A stretch of DNA of 64,000 nt, from assembly GCF_905397435.1 (NCBI RefSeq), contig NZ_CAJPVI010000041.1, positions 1 through 64,000 of the forward strand, given 5' to 3'. The stretch comes from Cupriavidus numazuensis (GTDB taxonomy: Bacteria > Pseudomonadota > Gammaproteobacteria > Burkholderiales > Burkholderiaceae). Made by a program: the position numbers and the translations under genes. Position 1 is the first letter of the stretch. Each line of letters opens with the position of its first letter. This document shows, piece by piece, positions 50,537-58,571 of the stretch. The notes under the pieces are model-generated. The model had not been told where the DNA came from. It made no database searches and was given only the letters and a program-made list of their open reading frames with translations.

Positions 50537-51562
50537 TCAGCCGCCCGCCCCGGCGCTTGCCGGCAGCAGCCCTGCACGTGCTACCCAGGCTTCGTGCGCG
50601 GCCCGCAGCCGCCAGCCAGACTCGAAGTCGCGCATGCCGAGCCACTGCGCCACCATCGCCGGCGAGGCACCGGCCTCGAAATGCATTGCGCCGCAGGTGT
50701 TGCGCAGGGTCTGCGGCGATGCGCGTTCACTGCGGGCGGACAGCACGCCAGCCTCGTCGAGCAGCAATTCCACACGCCGGTAGACAGACGCCGCATGCAG
50801 CGGGCGTCCACTCGGCATGGCCGGAAACACCAGGTCGCCGAGCGTTCCCGATGCTTCGCGCAGGGCAAGCCAGGCCATCAGCGGCCGGTGGGCAAACGCA
50901 AACAGCGGCGTTTCATAGGTGCGGCCGCTCTCCGGCTTTGCCATGCGCAGCATCACGCGCCCGGTGCGGCTGCTGTCGATGGCCAAGGTGCGCAGCGCGC
51001 GGACTTCGCCGACCTTCAACCCCGCCCCCAGCAGCACCGCCACCAGTGCGGTGTCGCGCGCGCGCTTCCATTCGGTGGGCGAAACGCCGGCACCCTCCGC
51101 GGCAGCTTCGCCGGCCGGACCGAGCACGCGCGCGATCAGCAGGTCGCGCTCGCCGGGCAGCAGGAACGCCGTCGGATCGTTCTCGCCCTCGGCCAGGTGC
51201 GCGCGCACCGCCTGGCTCGCCGGGTTGTGCAGGCCATCCTGCAACCGGGCGAGATGGTTGTAGATCCGCTCGATCAGACGCGCATAGCGGTAGCGATGCG
51301 ACTTGTGCAGGTCCTGTTCGTCCAGGAACTCGCCGATCTGGCCGGCGGACCAGGACAGCGGCGCCAGGCCGCGTTCGGCCGACCAGCGCAGCAGTTTTCC
51401 CCACATCGCGCGATAGACCACGCTGGTCCCATGGCGGAAGCCGTTGCGCGCAAGCCAGCCGTCGAACGCACGCTCGGGATGGCTGTGCCAACTTGCCAGG
51501 TCGGCATCGAACAGGGCTGCCTGGGGTCCGTCCGCGCTGGACTCGCTGTGCTGAGTGGTCAC
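50537..51562 (-). CDS. Tyrosine-recombinase-like protein lacking catalytic residues
   Basis: 341-residue protein with the two-domain layout of XerC/D-type recombinases: SAM-like core-binding part (about 30-125) and catalytic-type domain (about 135-341). In the catalytic domain the Arg I position is Lys183 (GAGLKVGEV), the HxxR box reads Gln284-Thr-Leu-Arg287 (SPQTLRNT), the next His is Asn288, and no Tyr exists after residue 262, so the nucleophile is missing. It probably binds DNA without recombining it. I chose the GTG at 51562 because GGAG lies five bases upstream; an ATG at 51652 would add 30 residues without a ribosome binding site. No att site, tRNA or phage gene is adjacent. Confidence 0.78.
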   Translation of the reverse strand: MTTQHSESSADGPQAALFDADLASWHSHPERAFDGWLARNGFRHGTSVVYRAMWGKLLRWSAERGLAPLSWSAGQIGEFLDEQDLHKSHRYRYARLIERIYNHLARLQDGLHNPASQAVRAHLAEGENDPTAFLLPGERDLLIARVLGPAGEAAAEGAGVSPTEWKRARDTALVAVLLGAGLKVGEVRALRTLAIDSSRTGRVMLRMAKPESGRTYETPLFAFAHRPLMAWLALREASGTLGDLVFPAMPSGRPLHAASVYRRVELLLDEAGVLSARSERASPQTLRNTCGAMHFEAGASPAMVAQWLGMRDFESGWRLRAAHEAWVARAGLLPASAGAGG

Positions 51563-51693
51563 TGACTCTCCGGCAAAAGATAACGGCAATGCGCTAATTG
51601 TAGACAAGCCGTCACTGGACAGGCTGTCGGCCTGTGTGACTACGCAGCGCATGCTTGCGGGGGCGTCGTGCTCGTGCTACCTTTCATCCATTA

Positions 51694-51709
51694 ATGCAAC
51701 TGGTTGCAT
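51694..51709. promoter_or_regulatory. Palindromic operator candidate upstream of SnoaL-like gene
   Basis: ATGCAACTGGTTGCAT: seven-base perfect arms with a two-base centre, 46 bases before the SnoaL-like start. Its ATGCA-N6-TGCAT form resembles sites reported for the PadR-family regulator AphA. It shares the GCAA-N4-TTGC core with the palindrome upstream of the nearby padR-type gene at 53933-53948, so PadR binding is a reasonable inference. Confidence 0.6.
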
Positions 51710-51754
51710 AGTTTGGATGACTTGCCAACCGGCAGAACGAGGAGACCACCGTCC

Positions 51755-52186
51755 ATGAACGCCGCACTGATTCCGAATGCCCAGCCCACCCTGGCCGCCT
51801 GGCACGAAATGCTTGCCACCCATTCATTCGAAGGACTGGGCGAGATCATGGCCGACGACGTGGTGTTCCGCTCGCCTGTGGCCCATACGCCATACCCGGG
51901 CCGTGCTGCCATCGTGCTGGTGCTGACCACGGTCAACCAGGTATTCCAGGAGTTCCGCTACCACCGCAGCTTCGTCAGCGAAGACGGCCATAGCGTGGTG
52001 CTCGAATTCAGCGCGCAGGTCGATGGCAAGCAACTCAAGGGCATCGACATGATCCGTTTCGACGCACAAGGCAAGATCGCCGAGTTCGAGGTCATGATCC
52101 GTCCGCTGAGCGGTCTGCAGGCATTGGGCGCCGCCATGGGCGCACGCCTGGCCAGCCAGAAGCAAGTACTCACCGGGGCGGCCTGA
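51755..52186 (+). CDS. SnoaL/NTF2-like domain protein
   Basis: 143-residue protein with a SnoaL-like (NTF2 fold) domain: 'WHEMLATHSFEGLGEIMADDVVFRSPVAHTPYPGRAAI' region at the N-terminus and 'GIDMIRFDAQGKIAEFEVMIRPLSGLQALG' at the C-terminal side. Such proteins bind or isomerise small hydrophobic molecules, and many have no known reaction. Start at 51755 (GAGGAG ten bases upstream). It is 47 bases before the nitronate monooxygenase gene on the same strand, so a shared substrate or pathway is likely but unidentified. Confidence 0.85.
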   Translation: MNAALIPNAQPTLAAWHEMLATHSFEGLGEIMADDVVFRSPVAHTPYPGRAAIVLVLTTVNQVFQEFRYHRSFVSEDGHSVVLEFSAQVDGKQLKGIDMIRFDAQGKIAEFEVMIRPLSGLQALGAAMGARLASQKQVLTGAA

Positions 52187-52233
52187 AGCCGCCCGTCAAC
52201 GCTACCTCGCCCGCTTCCATCAAGGAGTTCCGC

Positions 52234-53232
52234 ATGTCGCTTCCCGCCCAGCTGAAGAACCGGCTCTCGCTGCCGGCCGTATGCTCGCCGCTGTTCATCA
52301 TTTCCAATCCGGACCTGGTCATCGCCCAGTGCAAGGCCGGCGTGGTCGGTTCGTTCCCCGCGCTCAATGCGCGGCCGGCGCCGAAGCTCGAAGAATGGCT
52401 GGACCGCATCACGACCGAACTTGCAGAACACGACGCCAAGCACCCGGACCGTCCGTCCGCGCCGTTCGCAGTCAACCAGATCGTGCACAAGTCCAACGAC
52501 CGGCTCGAGCATGACCTGGAAATGTGCGTGCGTTACAAGGTGCCCATCGTGATCACCTCGCTGGGCGCGCGCACCGAAGTCAATGACGCCGTGCATTCGT
52601 ACGGCGGCATCGTGCTGCACGACGTCATCAACAACACGTTTGCGCGCAAGGCGATCGAGAAAGGTGCCGACGGCCTGGTCGCCGTCGCAGCGGGCGCGGG
52701 CGGCCACGCCGGCACGCTGTCGCCGTTCGCGCTGCTGCACGAAATCCGCGAGTGGTTCGACGGCCCGCTGCTGCTGTCAGGCGCCATTGCCAGCGGCGAC
52801 GCCATCCTGGCCGCGCAGGCGGCAGGCGCTGACCTGGCCTATATCGGCTCGGCCTTCATTGCGACACAGGAAGCGAATGCCCAGGACGCCTACAAGCAGA
52901 TGATCGTGGACAGCTCGGCGAACGACATCGTCTACTCGAACCTGTTCACCGGCGTGCACGGCAACTATCTGCGCGGCAGCATCGAGCGCGCGGGCCTGGA
53001 CCCGCAGGCCCTGCCGGAATCGGATCCGTCGAAGATGAATTTCGGCTCCGCCAGCGCCAAGGCATGGAAGGACATCTGGGGTGCCGGCCAGGGCGTGGGC
53101 GCGATCAAGCGCGTGGTGCCTGCTGCCGAACTGGTGCGCCGCTTTACCGAGGAATATGCGCTGGCCCGGCGGCGCCTGGGGCTGCCCGATGCCGCGCTTG
53201 CGCAGCCGGCGCGCACGGTGGACGTCGCCTGA
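52234..53232 (+). CDS. Nitronate monooxygenase family FMN enzyme
   Basis: 332-residue TIM-barrel flavoprotein of the nitronate monooxygenase / 2-nitropropane dioxygenase family. FMN-binding and catalytic segments: 'VCSPLFIISNPDLVIAQCKAGVVGSFPALNAR' region, 'VAAGAGGHAGTLSPF' with His158 at the place of the catalytic base, 'PLLLSGAIASGDAILAAQAAGADLAYIGSAFIAT'. The family oxidises alkyl nitronates (for example propionate 3-nitronate) with O2, but many relatives act on other substrates. AGGAG lies upstream of the ATG. It is paired with the SnoaL-like gene and convergent to the padR-type gene 15 bases away. Confidence 0.9.
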   Translation: MSLPAQLKNRLSLPAVCSPLFIISNPDLVIAQCKAGVVGSFPALNARPAPKLEEWLDRITTELAEHDAKHPDRPSAPFAVNQIVHKSNDRLEHDLEMCVRYKVPIVITSLGARTEVNDAVHSYGGIVLHDVINNTFARKAIEKGADGLVAVAAGAGGHAGTLSPFALLHEIREWFDGPLLLSGAIASGDAILAAQAAGADLAYIGSAFIATQEANAQDAYKQMIVDSSANDIVYSNLFTGVHGNYLRGSIERAGLDPQALPESDPSKMNFGSASAKAWKDIWGAGQGVGAIKRVVPAAELVRRFTEEYALARRRLGLPDAALAQPARTVDVA

Positions 53233-53247
53233 CGACGTCGGAAGGGT

Positions 53248-53838
53248 TCATTCCTGGCGGTTGCCGGACGGCGCCGCCAGCAGGGGCAGCAGGTCGTTGC
53301 CCCACGCCACCCAGTCCTGTTCGAAGCGAATGCCGCGACGCAAAAGCGCGAAGCGCAACTGCTGGCCGCGGTCCGGGCGCGCGCCAGCGAAATCCCGGCG
53401 CTCGATCGCCTGATAGGTTTCCAGCCGCGCCTGGTGCAATGCAATCAGCCGGCGCATTTCATCGGCCAGGCCCAGCGGGCCGATCGCCGCATCCGCACGC
53501 AGCTTGACCAGGATCTCTTCGCGCTGGTCCAGCCCGGCGCCGGGCTCCAGCACCCACCGCACCAGTTCCTCGCGGCCTGCCGGCAACACGTGGTAGACCT
53601 TCTTGCGGCTCTTCTTCTCTTCGCCATTGGCCGTGGTATTGCCGTTGGCTTCGCTGCCCTGTTCGTTGTCTTCGGCGGCAATCCATCCATGTTCGGCCAT
53701 GCGGCCCAGTTCTCGATAAATCTGCTGGTGGGTCGCGTGCCAGAAATAGCCGATCGAACGATCGAAACGGCGTGCCAGGTCATAACCGGACGACGGTTTC
53801 TCGATCAGGGAAATCAACAAGGCGTGCTGTGTCGACAT
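53248..53838 (-). CDS. PadR-family transcriptional regulator
   Basis: 196-residue regulator. N-terminal PadR winged helix ('HALLISLIEKPSSGYDLARRFDRSIGYFWHATHQQIYRELGRM', about 5-47) and a C-terminal helical dimer domain of the AphA/VirAct type (about 90-190). Between them the wing carries an unusual polar, basic/acidic insert (about residues 57-80, Glu/Asn/Gly then Lys-Lys-Ser-Arg-Lys-Lys). The start at 53838 matches the family start; the frame open to 54015 is not PadR-like. It is convergent to the nitronate monooxygenase gene and likely controls it and itself; two related palindromes mark the candidate sites. Confidence 0.88.
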   Translation of the reverse strand: MSTQHALLISLIEKPSSGYDLARRFDRSIGYFWHATHQQIYRELGRMAEHGWIAAEDNEQGSEANGNTTANGEEKKSRKKVYHVLPAGREELVRWVLEPGAGLDQREEILVKLRADAAIGPLGLADEMRRLIALHQARLETYQAIERRDFAGARPDRGQQLRFALLRRGIRFEQDWVAWGNDLLPLLAAPSGNRQE

Positions 53839-54180
53839 TCGCTGGGAAGGTAGCCATGTGGGCGGTTGATCGGCCGGGAAGCGATACGACTGCGGGTACG
53901 ACTGCGGCCTCACGGTGGATCGCGCTATGGTAGCGCAAGGCCTTGCGCGGCAACCGCTGAACGCATATCGACAGGCAATGTCTGACCAATGTCTGACGCT
54001 CCGGGGCGACGACAATTGCTACAGAATCGTTAAAACAAACAATTTTGACAACGCACGCCTCTTAGAATTAAAAAAGACTGAATAGCATTTCTGCGACGCA
54101 TGGCATACATTGCGAACATTACCCCCTGTATGCGCGAGACTGGCATCGCCTCCCCCGCTCGCGCCCTGTTATCGGAGCCA
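53839..54180. other. Divergent region between padR and a small ORF
   Basis: 342 bases. It contains the 16-base perfect palindrome at 53933-53948. The part from about 54020 to 54085 is distinctly AT-rich (TTAAAACAAACAATTTTG and TTAGAATTAAAAAAG runs), so it may hold promoters for either direction and may attract the H-NS-like protein. No gene is recognisable. Confidence 0.5.
53933..53948. promoter_or_regulatory. Palindromic operator candidate upstream of padR
   Basis: GCGCAAGGCCTTGCGC is a perfect 16-base palindrome, 95 bases upstream of the padR start codon. It shares GCAA-N4-TTGC with the palindrome before the SnoaL-like gene, suggesting autoregulation. Confidence 0.5.
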
Positions 54181-54414
54181 ATGGAAATGACGAGAGGACA
54201 CGATCTTGCAGAAGACCGTGACGTCGCCTGGGAAGCGGATACCGTGCAGCTTCCGGCCGAGGGCATGGCACCGCTGCCGGCCCGACCACCGGTCTACTAC
54301 CGTCTGCCCGATACGCCGGACGGACATCACATCAAGGAGTACGCGAGCGGCCTGCGCCAGCTCGTGCGCTTCGTGGGCGTTGAAGAACAGGTGGTGAAGT
54401 ACTGCCTGGGATAG
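54181..54414 (+). CDS. Small hypothetical protein
   Basis: 77-residue open frame, start at 54181 (MEMTRGHDLAED) with GGAG three bases before it, or nine before the second ATG at 54187. The product is acidic at the N-terminus, Pro-rich in the middle, and ends in a short basic-hydrophobic part ('GLRQLVRFVGVEEQVVKYCLG'). I do not recognise it. It is followed by a good intrinsic terminator at 54479, which supports a real transcript. Confidence 0.45.
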   Translation: MEMTRGHDLAEDRDVAWEADTVQLPAEGMAPLPARPPVYYRLPDTPDGHHIKEYASGLRQLVRFVGVEEQVVKYCLG

Positions 54415-54478
54415 CCAAGCCTCCTCCGGGATAACCTAGCCGGTTGTCTCCTCCGGGCCTGCCTGTGGGCACGGATTG

Positions 54479-54505
54479 AACCCGCCGATATGGCGGGTTT
54501 TCTTT
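54479..54505 (+). terminator. Intrinsic terminator after the small ORF
   Basis: AACCCGCC (54479-54486), loop GATAT, GGCGGGTT (54492-54499), then TTCTTT. Perfect eight-base stem plus T-run on the plus strand. Confidence 0.8.
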
Positions 54506-54531
54506 GGCCCCGACCGTCGCCCCAAATGCAA

Positions 54532-54554
54532 AGAGCCGGCCCATGGCCGGCTCT
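54532..54554 (-). terminator. Hairpin after the Bug-type gene
   Basis: AGAGCCGGCC (54532-54541) and GGCCGGCTCT (54545-54554), loop CAT. On the minus strand it is followed by TTGCATTT. It lies 25 bases beyond the stop of the Bug-type gene at 54580 and probably terminates it. Confidence 0.7.
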
Positions 54555-54579
54555 CTTCAAGGCAAGGCTGCTGCCAGGA

Positions 54580-55587
54580 TCAGTCCACGGTCGCGCCCGA
54601 AGCCTTCACCACCTTGGCCCACTTCGCGGTTTCGGACTTCATGAACCCGGCGAGCTGGGCCGGCTTTTCCGGATACGGCTCGGCGCCCTGGTCGGCCATC
54701 TGCTTCTTGACTTCCGGCATGGCCAGGATCTTCACGACTTCGGCGTTCAGGCGGTCGACGATGGCTTGCGGCGTGCCGCCGGTCGCGTACAGCGCGAACC
54801 ACGACGTGGCTTCATAGCCGGGCACGCCCGACTCGGCCACGGTCGGCACGTTCGGCAGCGCCGGCGAGCGCTTGGCCGAGGTCACGGCGATCGCGCGCAG
54901 CTTGCCGGCCTTCACATGCGGGTACGACGACGGCATGTTGTCGAACATCAGACCGATCTGGTTGCCCAGCAGGTCGTTCACAGCAGGCGCGCTGCCCTTG
55001 TACGGGATGTGCTGGATGTGCAGGCCGGTCATCGAGTTGAACAACTCGCCCGACAGGTGCATCGACGAACCGCTGCCCGACGAACCGTAGGACAGCTTGT
55101 CCGGATTGGCCTTCACGTAGGCGACCAGTTCCTTGATGTTGTTGACCGGCACCTTGGGGTTCACCACCACCAGGTTCGGCACCATCGCGACGCGGCTGAT
55201 CGGCGCAAAGTCCTTGACCGGGTCGTACGGCAGCTTCGAGTACAGCGACTGGTTGATCGCGTGCGTGCCAATGGTGCCCATGAACAGCGTGTAGCCGTCG
55301 GCCGGTGCCTTGGCAGCCAGCGAGGCGCCGATATTGCCGCCTGCGCCCGGACGGTTGTCGATCACCACGGGCTGGCCCAGCGCCTTGCCCAGTTGCAGGC
55401 CGACGATGCGCGCCAGGATGTCGGTGGTGCCGCCTGCCGAGAATGGCACGATCATCGTGATCGGCTTGGTCGGGTAGCCGCCCTGTGCATGCGCGGCGCC
55501 GGCAAAGCCGGCAATGGTGGTGGCCAGCGCAACGCCTGCGGCCAGCAGGCGGCGGCGGGTCGTGGAAGTCTGGGAATCGAGTCTCAT
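54580..55587 (-). CDS. Bug-type periplasmic solute-binding protein (TctC family)
   Basis: 335-residue tripartite-tricarboxylate-transporter-type receptor (Bug family), greatly expanded in Bordetella, Cupriavidus and relatives. The signal (about 1-36) carries Thr-Arg-Arg-Arg-Leu-Leu, so twin-arginine export is possible. The mature protein has 'YPTKPITMIVPFSAGGTTDILARI' and 'NRPGAGGNIGA', typical ligand-loop segments, and 'GTIGTHAINQSLY'. Start at 55587 (GGAG seven bases upstream). No membrane subunits (TctA/TctB) are adjacent, as usual for orphan Bug genes. Given its neighbours it might bind an aromatic or dicarboxylic acid, but this is inference. Confidence 0.92.
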   Translation of the reverse strand: MRLDSQTSTTRRRLLAAGVALATTIAGFAGAAHAQGGYPTKPITMIVPFSAGGTTDILARIVGLQLGKALGQPVVIDNRPGAGGNIGASLAAKAPADGYTLFMGTIGTHAINQSLYSKLPYDPVKDFAPISRVAMVPNLVVVNPKVPVNNIKELVAYVKANPDKLSYGSSGSGSSMHLSGELFNSMTGLHIQHIPYKGSAPAVNDLLGNQIGLMFDNMPSSYPHVKAGKLRAIAVTSAKRSPALPNVPTVAESGVPGYEATSWFALYATGGTPQAIVDRLNAEVVKILAMPEVKKQMADQGAEPYPEKPAQLAGFMKSETAKWAKVVKASGATVD

Positions 55588-55788
55588 CGGTTTACTCCGG
55601 TTGTCCTTGCTGCCCGCGCGCACCATGTGCCGGTCGCGGGCTATTGCCAGATAGCGTGATTGCTGCCCTGAAAGAAGACAGCGCGGTGGCGCTGTCCTCG
55701 CCGGATGTGGCCCAAAGGAAAAGGATCACATCCTGATATGACGTTTTAATAACGTCTCTTCTATTGAATGCTTGAGAAGGCGCGCGCG

Positions 55789-56520
55789 TCAGACCGGTGC
55801 CACGCCAAGCGTGGTGCCGCCGCACACGTAGAGCACCTGACCCGTGACAAACCCGTTGTCGGGCGACAGGAAGAACAGCGCGGCACGTGCCACGTCTTCC
55901 GGCGTGCCCATGCGCTTCACGGCGATGCTCGCAAGGATACGGCGGGTCTGTTCGCTGCCTTCGGGATTGCTCTTGCGGAACAGCTCCGTGGCGATCGGGC
56001 CCGGCGCCACCGCGTTCACGGTGATGCCGTCGCCGCCGAGCTCCATGGCCAGCGTGCGCGTCATGCCGATCAGCCCGGCCTTGGTCGCCGAGTACACCAC
56101 GCGCTCGGGCTTGCCCAGTGCCGCGCGCGACGCCATGTTGACCACGCGGCCAAACCCGGCGGCACGCATGGCCGGCAGGCAGGCCTGCGTGAGCAGCATG
56201 GCCGCCTGCAGGTGCAGGCCGACGACATAGTCGAGGTCGGCCACCGTAGCTGTGTCGGCGGTGCCGGGACGCGTGGCGCCCGCGTTATTCACCAGCCGCG
56301 TGACCGCGAACTGCGAGGTGACCTGCTCCGCCACGGCGCGCGTCGCCTCGGCATTGGTCAGGTCAGCCTGGAAAAAGGTCATGTTGGGGTGCGACCAGCC
56401 CGGCTCGGTGTAGTCGATATTGACCACCCGGGTGGTGCCGTCTGCCAGCAGCATTTCGCTGATGGCGCGCCCGATACCGGAACTGGCGCCGGTGACGATC
56501 GTGGCGTTGGGGAGGGACAT
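55789..56520 (-). CDS. Short-chain dehydrogenase/reductase
   Basis: 243-residue classical SDR. Cofactor motif TGASSGIG (10-17), NNAG (78-81), and catalytic Ser131, Tyr143 and Lys147 (YSATK) are all present. Asp after 'VVNI' (residue 36) favours NAD(H). The substrate is unknown; its place downstream of pcaF on the same strand suggests work on an aromatic-degradation or acyl intermediate. Two strong palindromes in the 165-base gap separate it from pcaF, so co-transcription is uncertain. The sequence from the start codon is SDR-like immediately. Confidence 0.9.
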   Translation of the reverse strand: MSLPNATIVTGASSGIGRAISEMLLADGTTRVVNIDYTEPGWSHPNMTFFQADLTNAEATRAVAEQVTSQFAVTRLVNNAGATRPGTADTATVADLDYVVGLHLQAAMLLTQACLPAMRAAGFGRVVNMASRAALGKPERVVYSATKAGLIGMTRTLAMELGGDGITVNAVAPGPIATELFRKSNPEGSEQTRRILASIAVKRMGTPEDVARAALFFLSPDNGFVTGQVLYVCGGTTLGVAPV

Positions 56521-56554
56521 CTTTGACTCGCTAAAGAATTACCGCAGTCCTGCG

Positions 56555-56578
56555 CCCTCTCCCGCTTGCGGGAGAGGG
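56555..56578. repeat. REP-like palindrome 1
   Basis: CCCTCTCCCGC (56555-56565), TT, GCGGGAGAGGG (56568-56578). Perfect eleven-base arms, in the pcaF-SDR gap. It is paired with a related palindrome at 56650-56675. Confidence 0.75.
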
Positions 56579-56649
56579 TTGAGGAGAGGACAGGAGCCAC
56601 CACAAAATGCAGGCTATCGTGCTTGCCACACGCCTGCCCTCTCCCCCAG

Positions 56650-56675
56650 CCCCTCTCCCGCACGCGGGAGAGGGG
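56650..56675. repeat. REP-like palindrome 2
   Basis: CCCCTCTCCCGC (56650-56661), AC, GCGGGAGAGGGG (56664-56675). Perfect twelve-base arms, eleven bases from the pcaF stop. It has the same core as palindrome 1; the pair looks like a dispersed extragenic palindromic element and may also act as a transcript end or stabiliser. Confidence 0.75.
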
Positions 56676-56685
56676 AGCAAACCCG

Positions 56686-57888
56686 TCAGACGCGTTCGAT
56701 CACCATGGCGATGCCCTGGCCCACGCCGATGCACATCGTGCACAGCGCGAAACGGCCGCCGGTGCGATGCAGCTGGTACATCGCGGTGGTCACCAGGCGC
56801 GCGCCGCTCATGCCGAGCGGGTGGCCCAGCGCGATCGCGCCGCCGTTCGGGTTGACGCGCTTGTCGTCGTCGGCGATGCCCAGTTCACGCAGCACGGCCA
56901 GGCCTTGCGCGGCGAACGCTTCGTTCAGTTCGATCACGTCGATCTGATCCAGCGTCATGCCCAGCTGCTTCATCAGCTTCTGCGTGGCCGGTGCCGGGCC
57001 GATGCCCATCACGCGCGGTGCCACGCCGGCCGTCGCCATGCCGACGATGCGCGCACGCGGGGTCAGGCCGTGTTGCTTGATGCCGGCTTCGCTGGCAAGC
57101 AGAATCGCGCAGGCGCCATCGTTCACGCCCGAGGCATTGCCGGCGGTCACGGTGCCGTCAGGACGGACCACGCCGCGCAGCTTGCCCAGCGCTTCCATGC
57201 TGGTCGCACGCGGGTGCTCGTCACGCTCGACGATGATCGGGTCGCCCTTCTTCTGGGCGATCGTCACGGCGGTGATTTCCTGGGCCAGCGTGCCGTCGGC
57301 CTGCGCGCGCGATGCCTTTTCCTGGCTGCGCAGCGCCATCAGATCCTGGTCTTCGCGGCTGATCTTGTAGTCGGTCGCGACGTTTTCGGCGGTCTCGGGC
57401 ATCGAGTCCACACCGTACGCGGCGCGCATCGCCGGGTTGATGAAGCGCCAGCCGATGGTGGTGTCGAAGATCTGCGCATCGCGCGAAAACGCGCTGGTGG
57501 CCTTGCCCATCACGAACGGGGCGCGGCTCATGCTTTCCACGCCGCCGGCGATCATCAGCGTGGCTTCGCCGGCCTTGATGGCACGCGCTGCGGTGCCGGT
57601 CGCGTCCATGCCCGAACCGCACAGGCGGTTGAGGGTGGCGCCCGGCACGTCCTGCGGCAGACCGGCCAGCAGCGACGACATGCGTGCCACGTTGCGGTTG
57701 TCTTCGCCGGCCTGGTTGGCGTTACCGTAGATCACGTCGTCCACGGCCTTCCAGTCGACGTTCGGGTTGCGCGCCATCAGCGCCTTCAGGGGCACCGCGC
57801 CCAGGTCGTCCGCACGCACGGCGGACAGGCTGCCGCCGTAACGGCCGATGGGGGTACGGATGGCGTCGCAGATAAAGGCTTCGGTCAT
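56686..57888 (-). CDS. pcaF: 3-oxoadipyl-CoA thiolase
   Basis: 400-residue thiolase that cleaves 3-oxoadipyl-CoA with CoA to succinyl-CoA and acetyl-CoA, the last step of the beta-ketoadipate pathway. Nucleophile Cys90 (NRLCGSGMDA), His356 (GGAIALGHPLG) and Cys386 (CTMCIGVGQG) are in place. The N-terminus 'AFICDAIRTPIGRYGGSL' is characteristic of PcaF/PaaJ. An acetyl-CoA acetyltransferase role cannot be fully excluded, but the two CoA-transferase genes just upstream support pcaF. The gap to pcaJ is 28 bases. Confidence 0.93.
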   Translation of the reverse strand: MTEAFICDAIRTPIGRYGGSLSAVRADDLGAVPLKALMARNPNVDWKAVDDVIYGNANQAGEDNRNVARMSSLLAGLPQDVPGATLNRLCGSGMDATGTAARAIKAGEATLMIAGGVESMSRAPFVMGKATSAFSRDAQIFDTTIGWRFINPAMRAAYGVDSMPETAENVATDYKISREDQDLMALRSQEKASRAQADGTLAQEITAVTIAQKKGDPIIVERDEHPRATSMEALGKLRGVVRPDGTVTAGNASGVNDGACAILLASEAGIKQHGLTPRARIVGMATAGVAPRVMGIGPAPATQKLMKQLGMTLDQIDVIELNEAFAAQGLAVLRELGIADDDKRVNPNGGAIALGHPLGMSGARLVTTAMYQLHRTGGRFALCTMCIGVGQGIAMVIERV

Positions 57889-57916
57889 GTCTCTCTCTCG
57901 GTCTTGATATCAGTGG

Positions 57917-58555
57917 TCAGCCCTGGATCAGGGTAACGCCGGTCAGGCGCTGCAGCTCGTCAAAGCTCAGCCCTTCCACCAGGTCGCGCGCAACCAGCCC
58001 GTCGGTGGTCACGTCGATGGTGGCCAGATCAGTGTAGATGCGCGTCACGCAACCGATGCCGGTCAGCGGATAGGTGCACTGCGGCACGATCTTGCTTTCG
58101 CCCTGCTTGGTGAGGTGTTCCATCATCACGAACACCTGCTTGGCACCGATGGCCAGGTCCATCGCACCGCCCACGGCGGGGATGGCGCCCGGTGCGCCGG
58201 TGTGCCAGTTGGCCAGGTCGCCCTTCTCGGAAACCTGGAATGCACCCAGCACGCAGAAGTCGAGGTGGCCGCCACGCATCATGGCGAACGAGTCGGCGTG
58301 GTGGAAATACGAACCGCCAGCCTTGATCGTCACCGGCTGCTTGCCGGCGTTGATCAGGTCGCCGTCTTCCTCGCCGGCCGCGGGCGCGGGGCCCATGCCG
58401 AGCAGGCCGTTCTCGCTGTGCAGCAGGATTTCCTTGTCTGCCGGCAGGTGGTTGCCCACCAGCGTGGGCAGTCCGATGCCGAGGTTCACTACGGCACCTT
58501 CGGGGATGTCCTTGGCCACGCGGGCGGCCATCTGGTCGCGGGTCAGTTTTTGCAT
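57917..58555 (-). CDS. pcaJ: 3-oxoadipate CoA-transferase subunit B
   Basis: 212-residue beta subunit. It transfers CoA from succinyl-CoA to 3-oxoadipate together with PcaI. Catalytic Glu48 in 'LLHSENGLLGMGP' (the S-E-N-G motif) and 'GGHLDFCVLGAFQVSEKGDLANW' are typical. A related ScoB (succinyl-CoA:acetoacetate transferase) role is possible from sequence alone, but the pcaF neighbour favours 3-oxoadipate. It lies 16 bases after pcaI. Confidence 0.92.
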   Translation of the reverse strand: MQKLTRDQMAARVAKDIPEGAVVNLGIGLPTLVGNHLPADKEILLHSENGLLGMGPAPAAGEEDGDLINAGKQPVTIKAGGSYFHHADSFAMMRGGHLDFCVLGAFQVSEKGDLANWHTGAPGAIPAVGGAMDLAIGAKQVFVMMEHLTKQGESKIVPQCTYPLTGIGCVTRIYTDLATIDVTTDGLVARDLVEGLSFDELQRLTGVTLIQG

Positions 58556-58571
58556 GTTCGCTCTCCTTCGC

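Noticed and set aside
50537..51562. Integrase marking a genomic island
   Set aside because: No tRNA, att repeat, phage or transfer gene is near, and the protein lacks catalytic residues.
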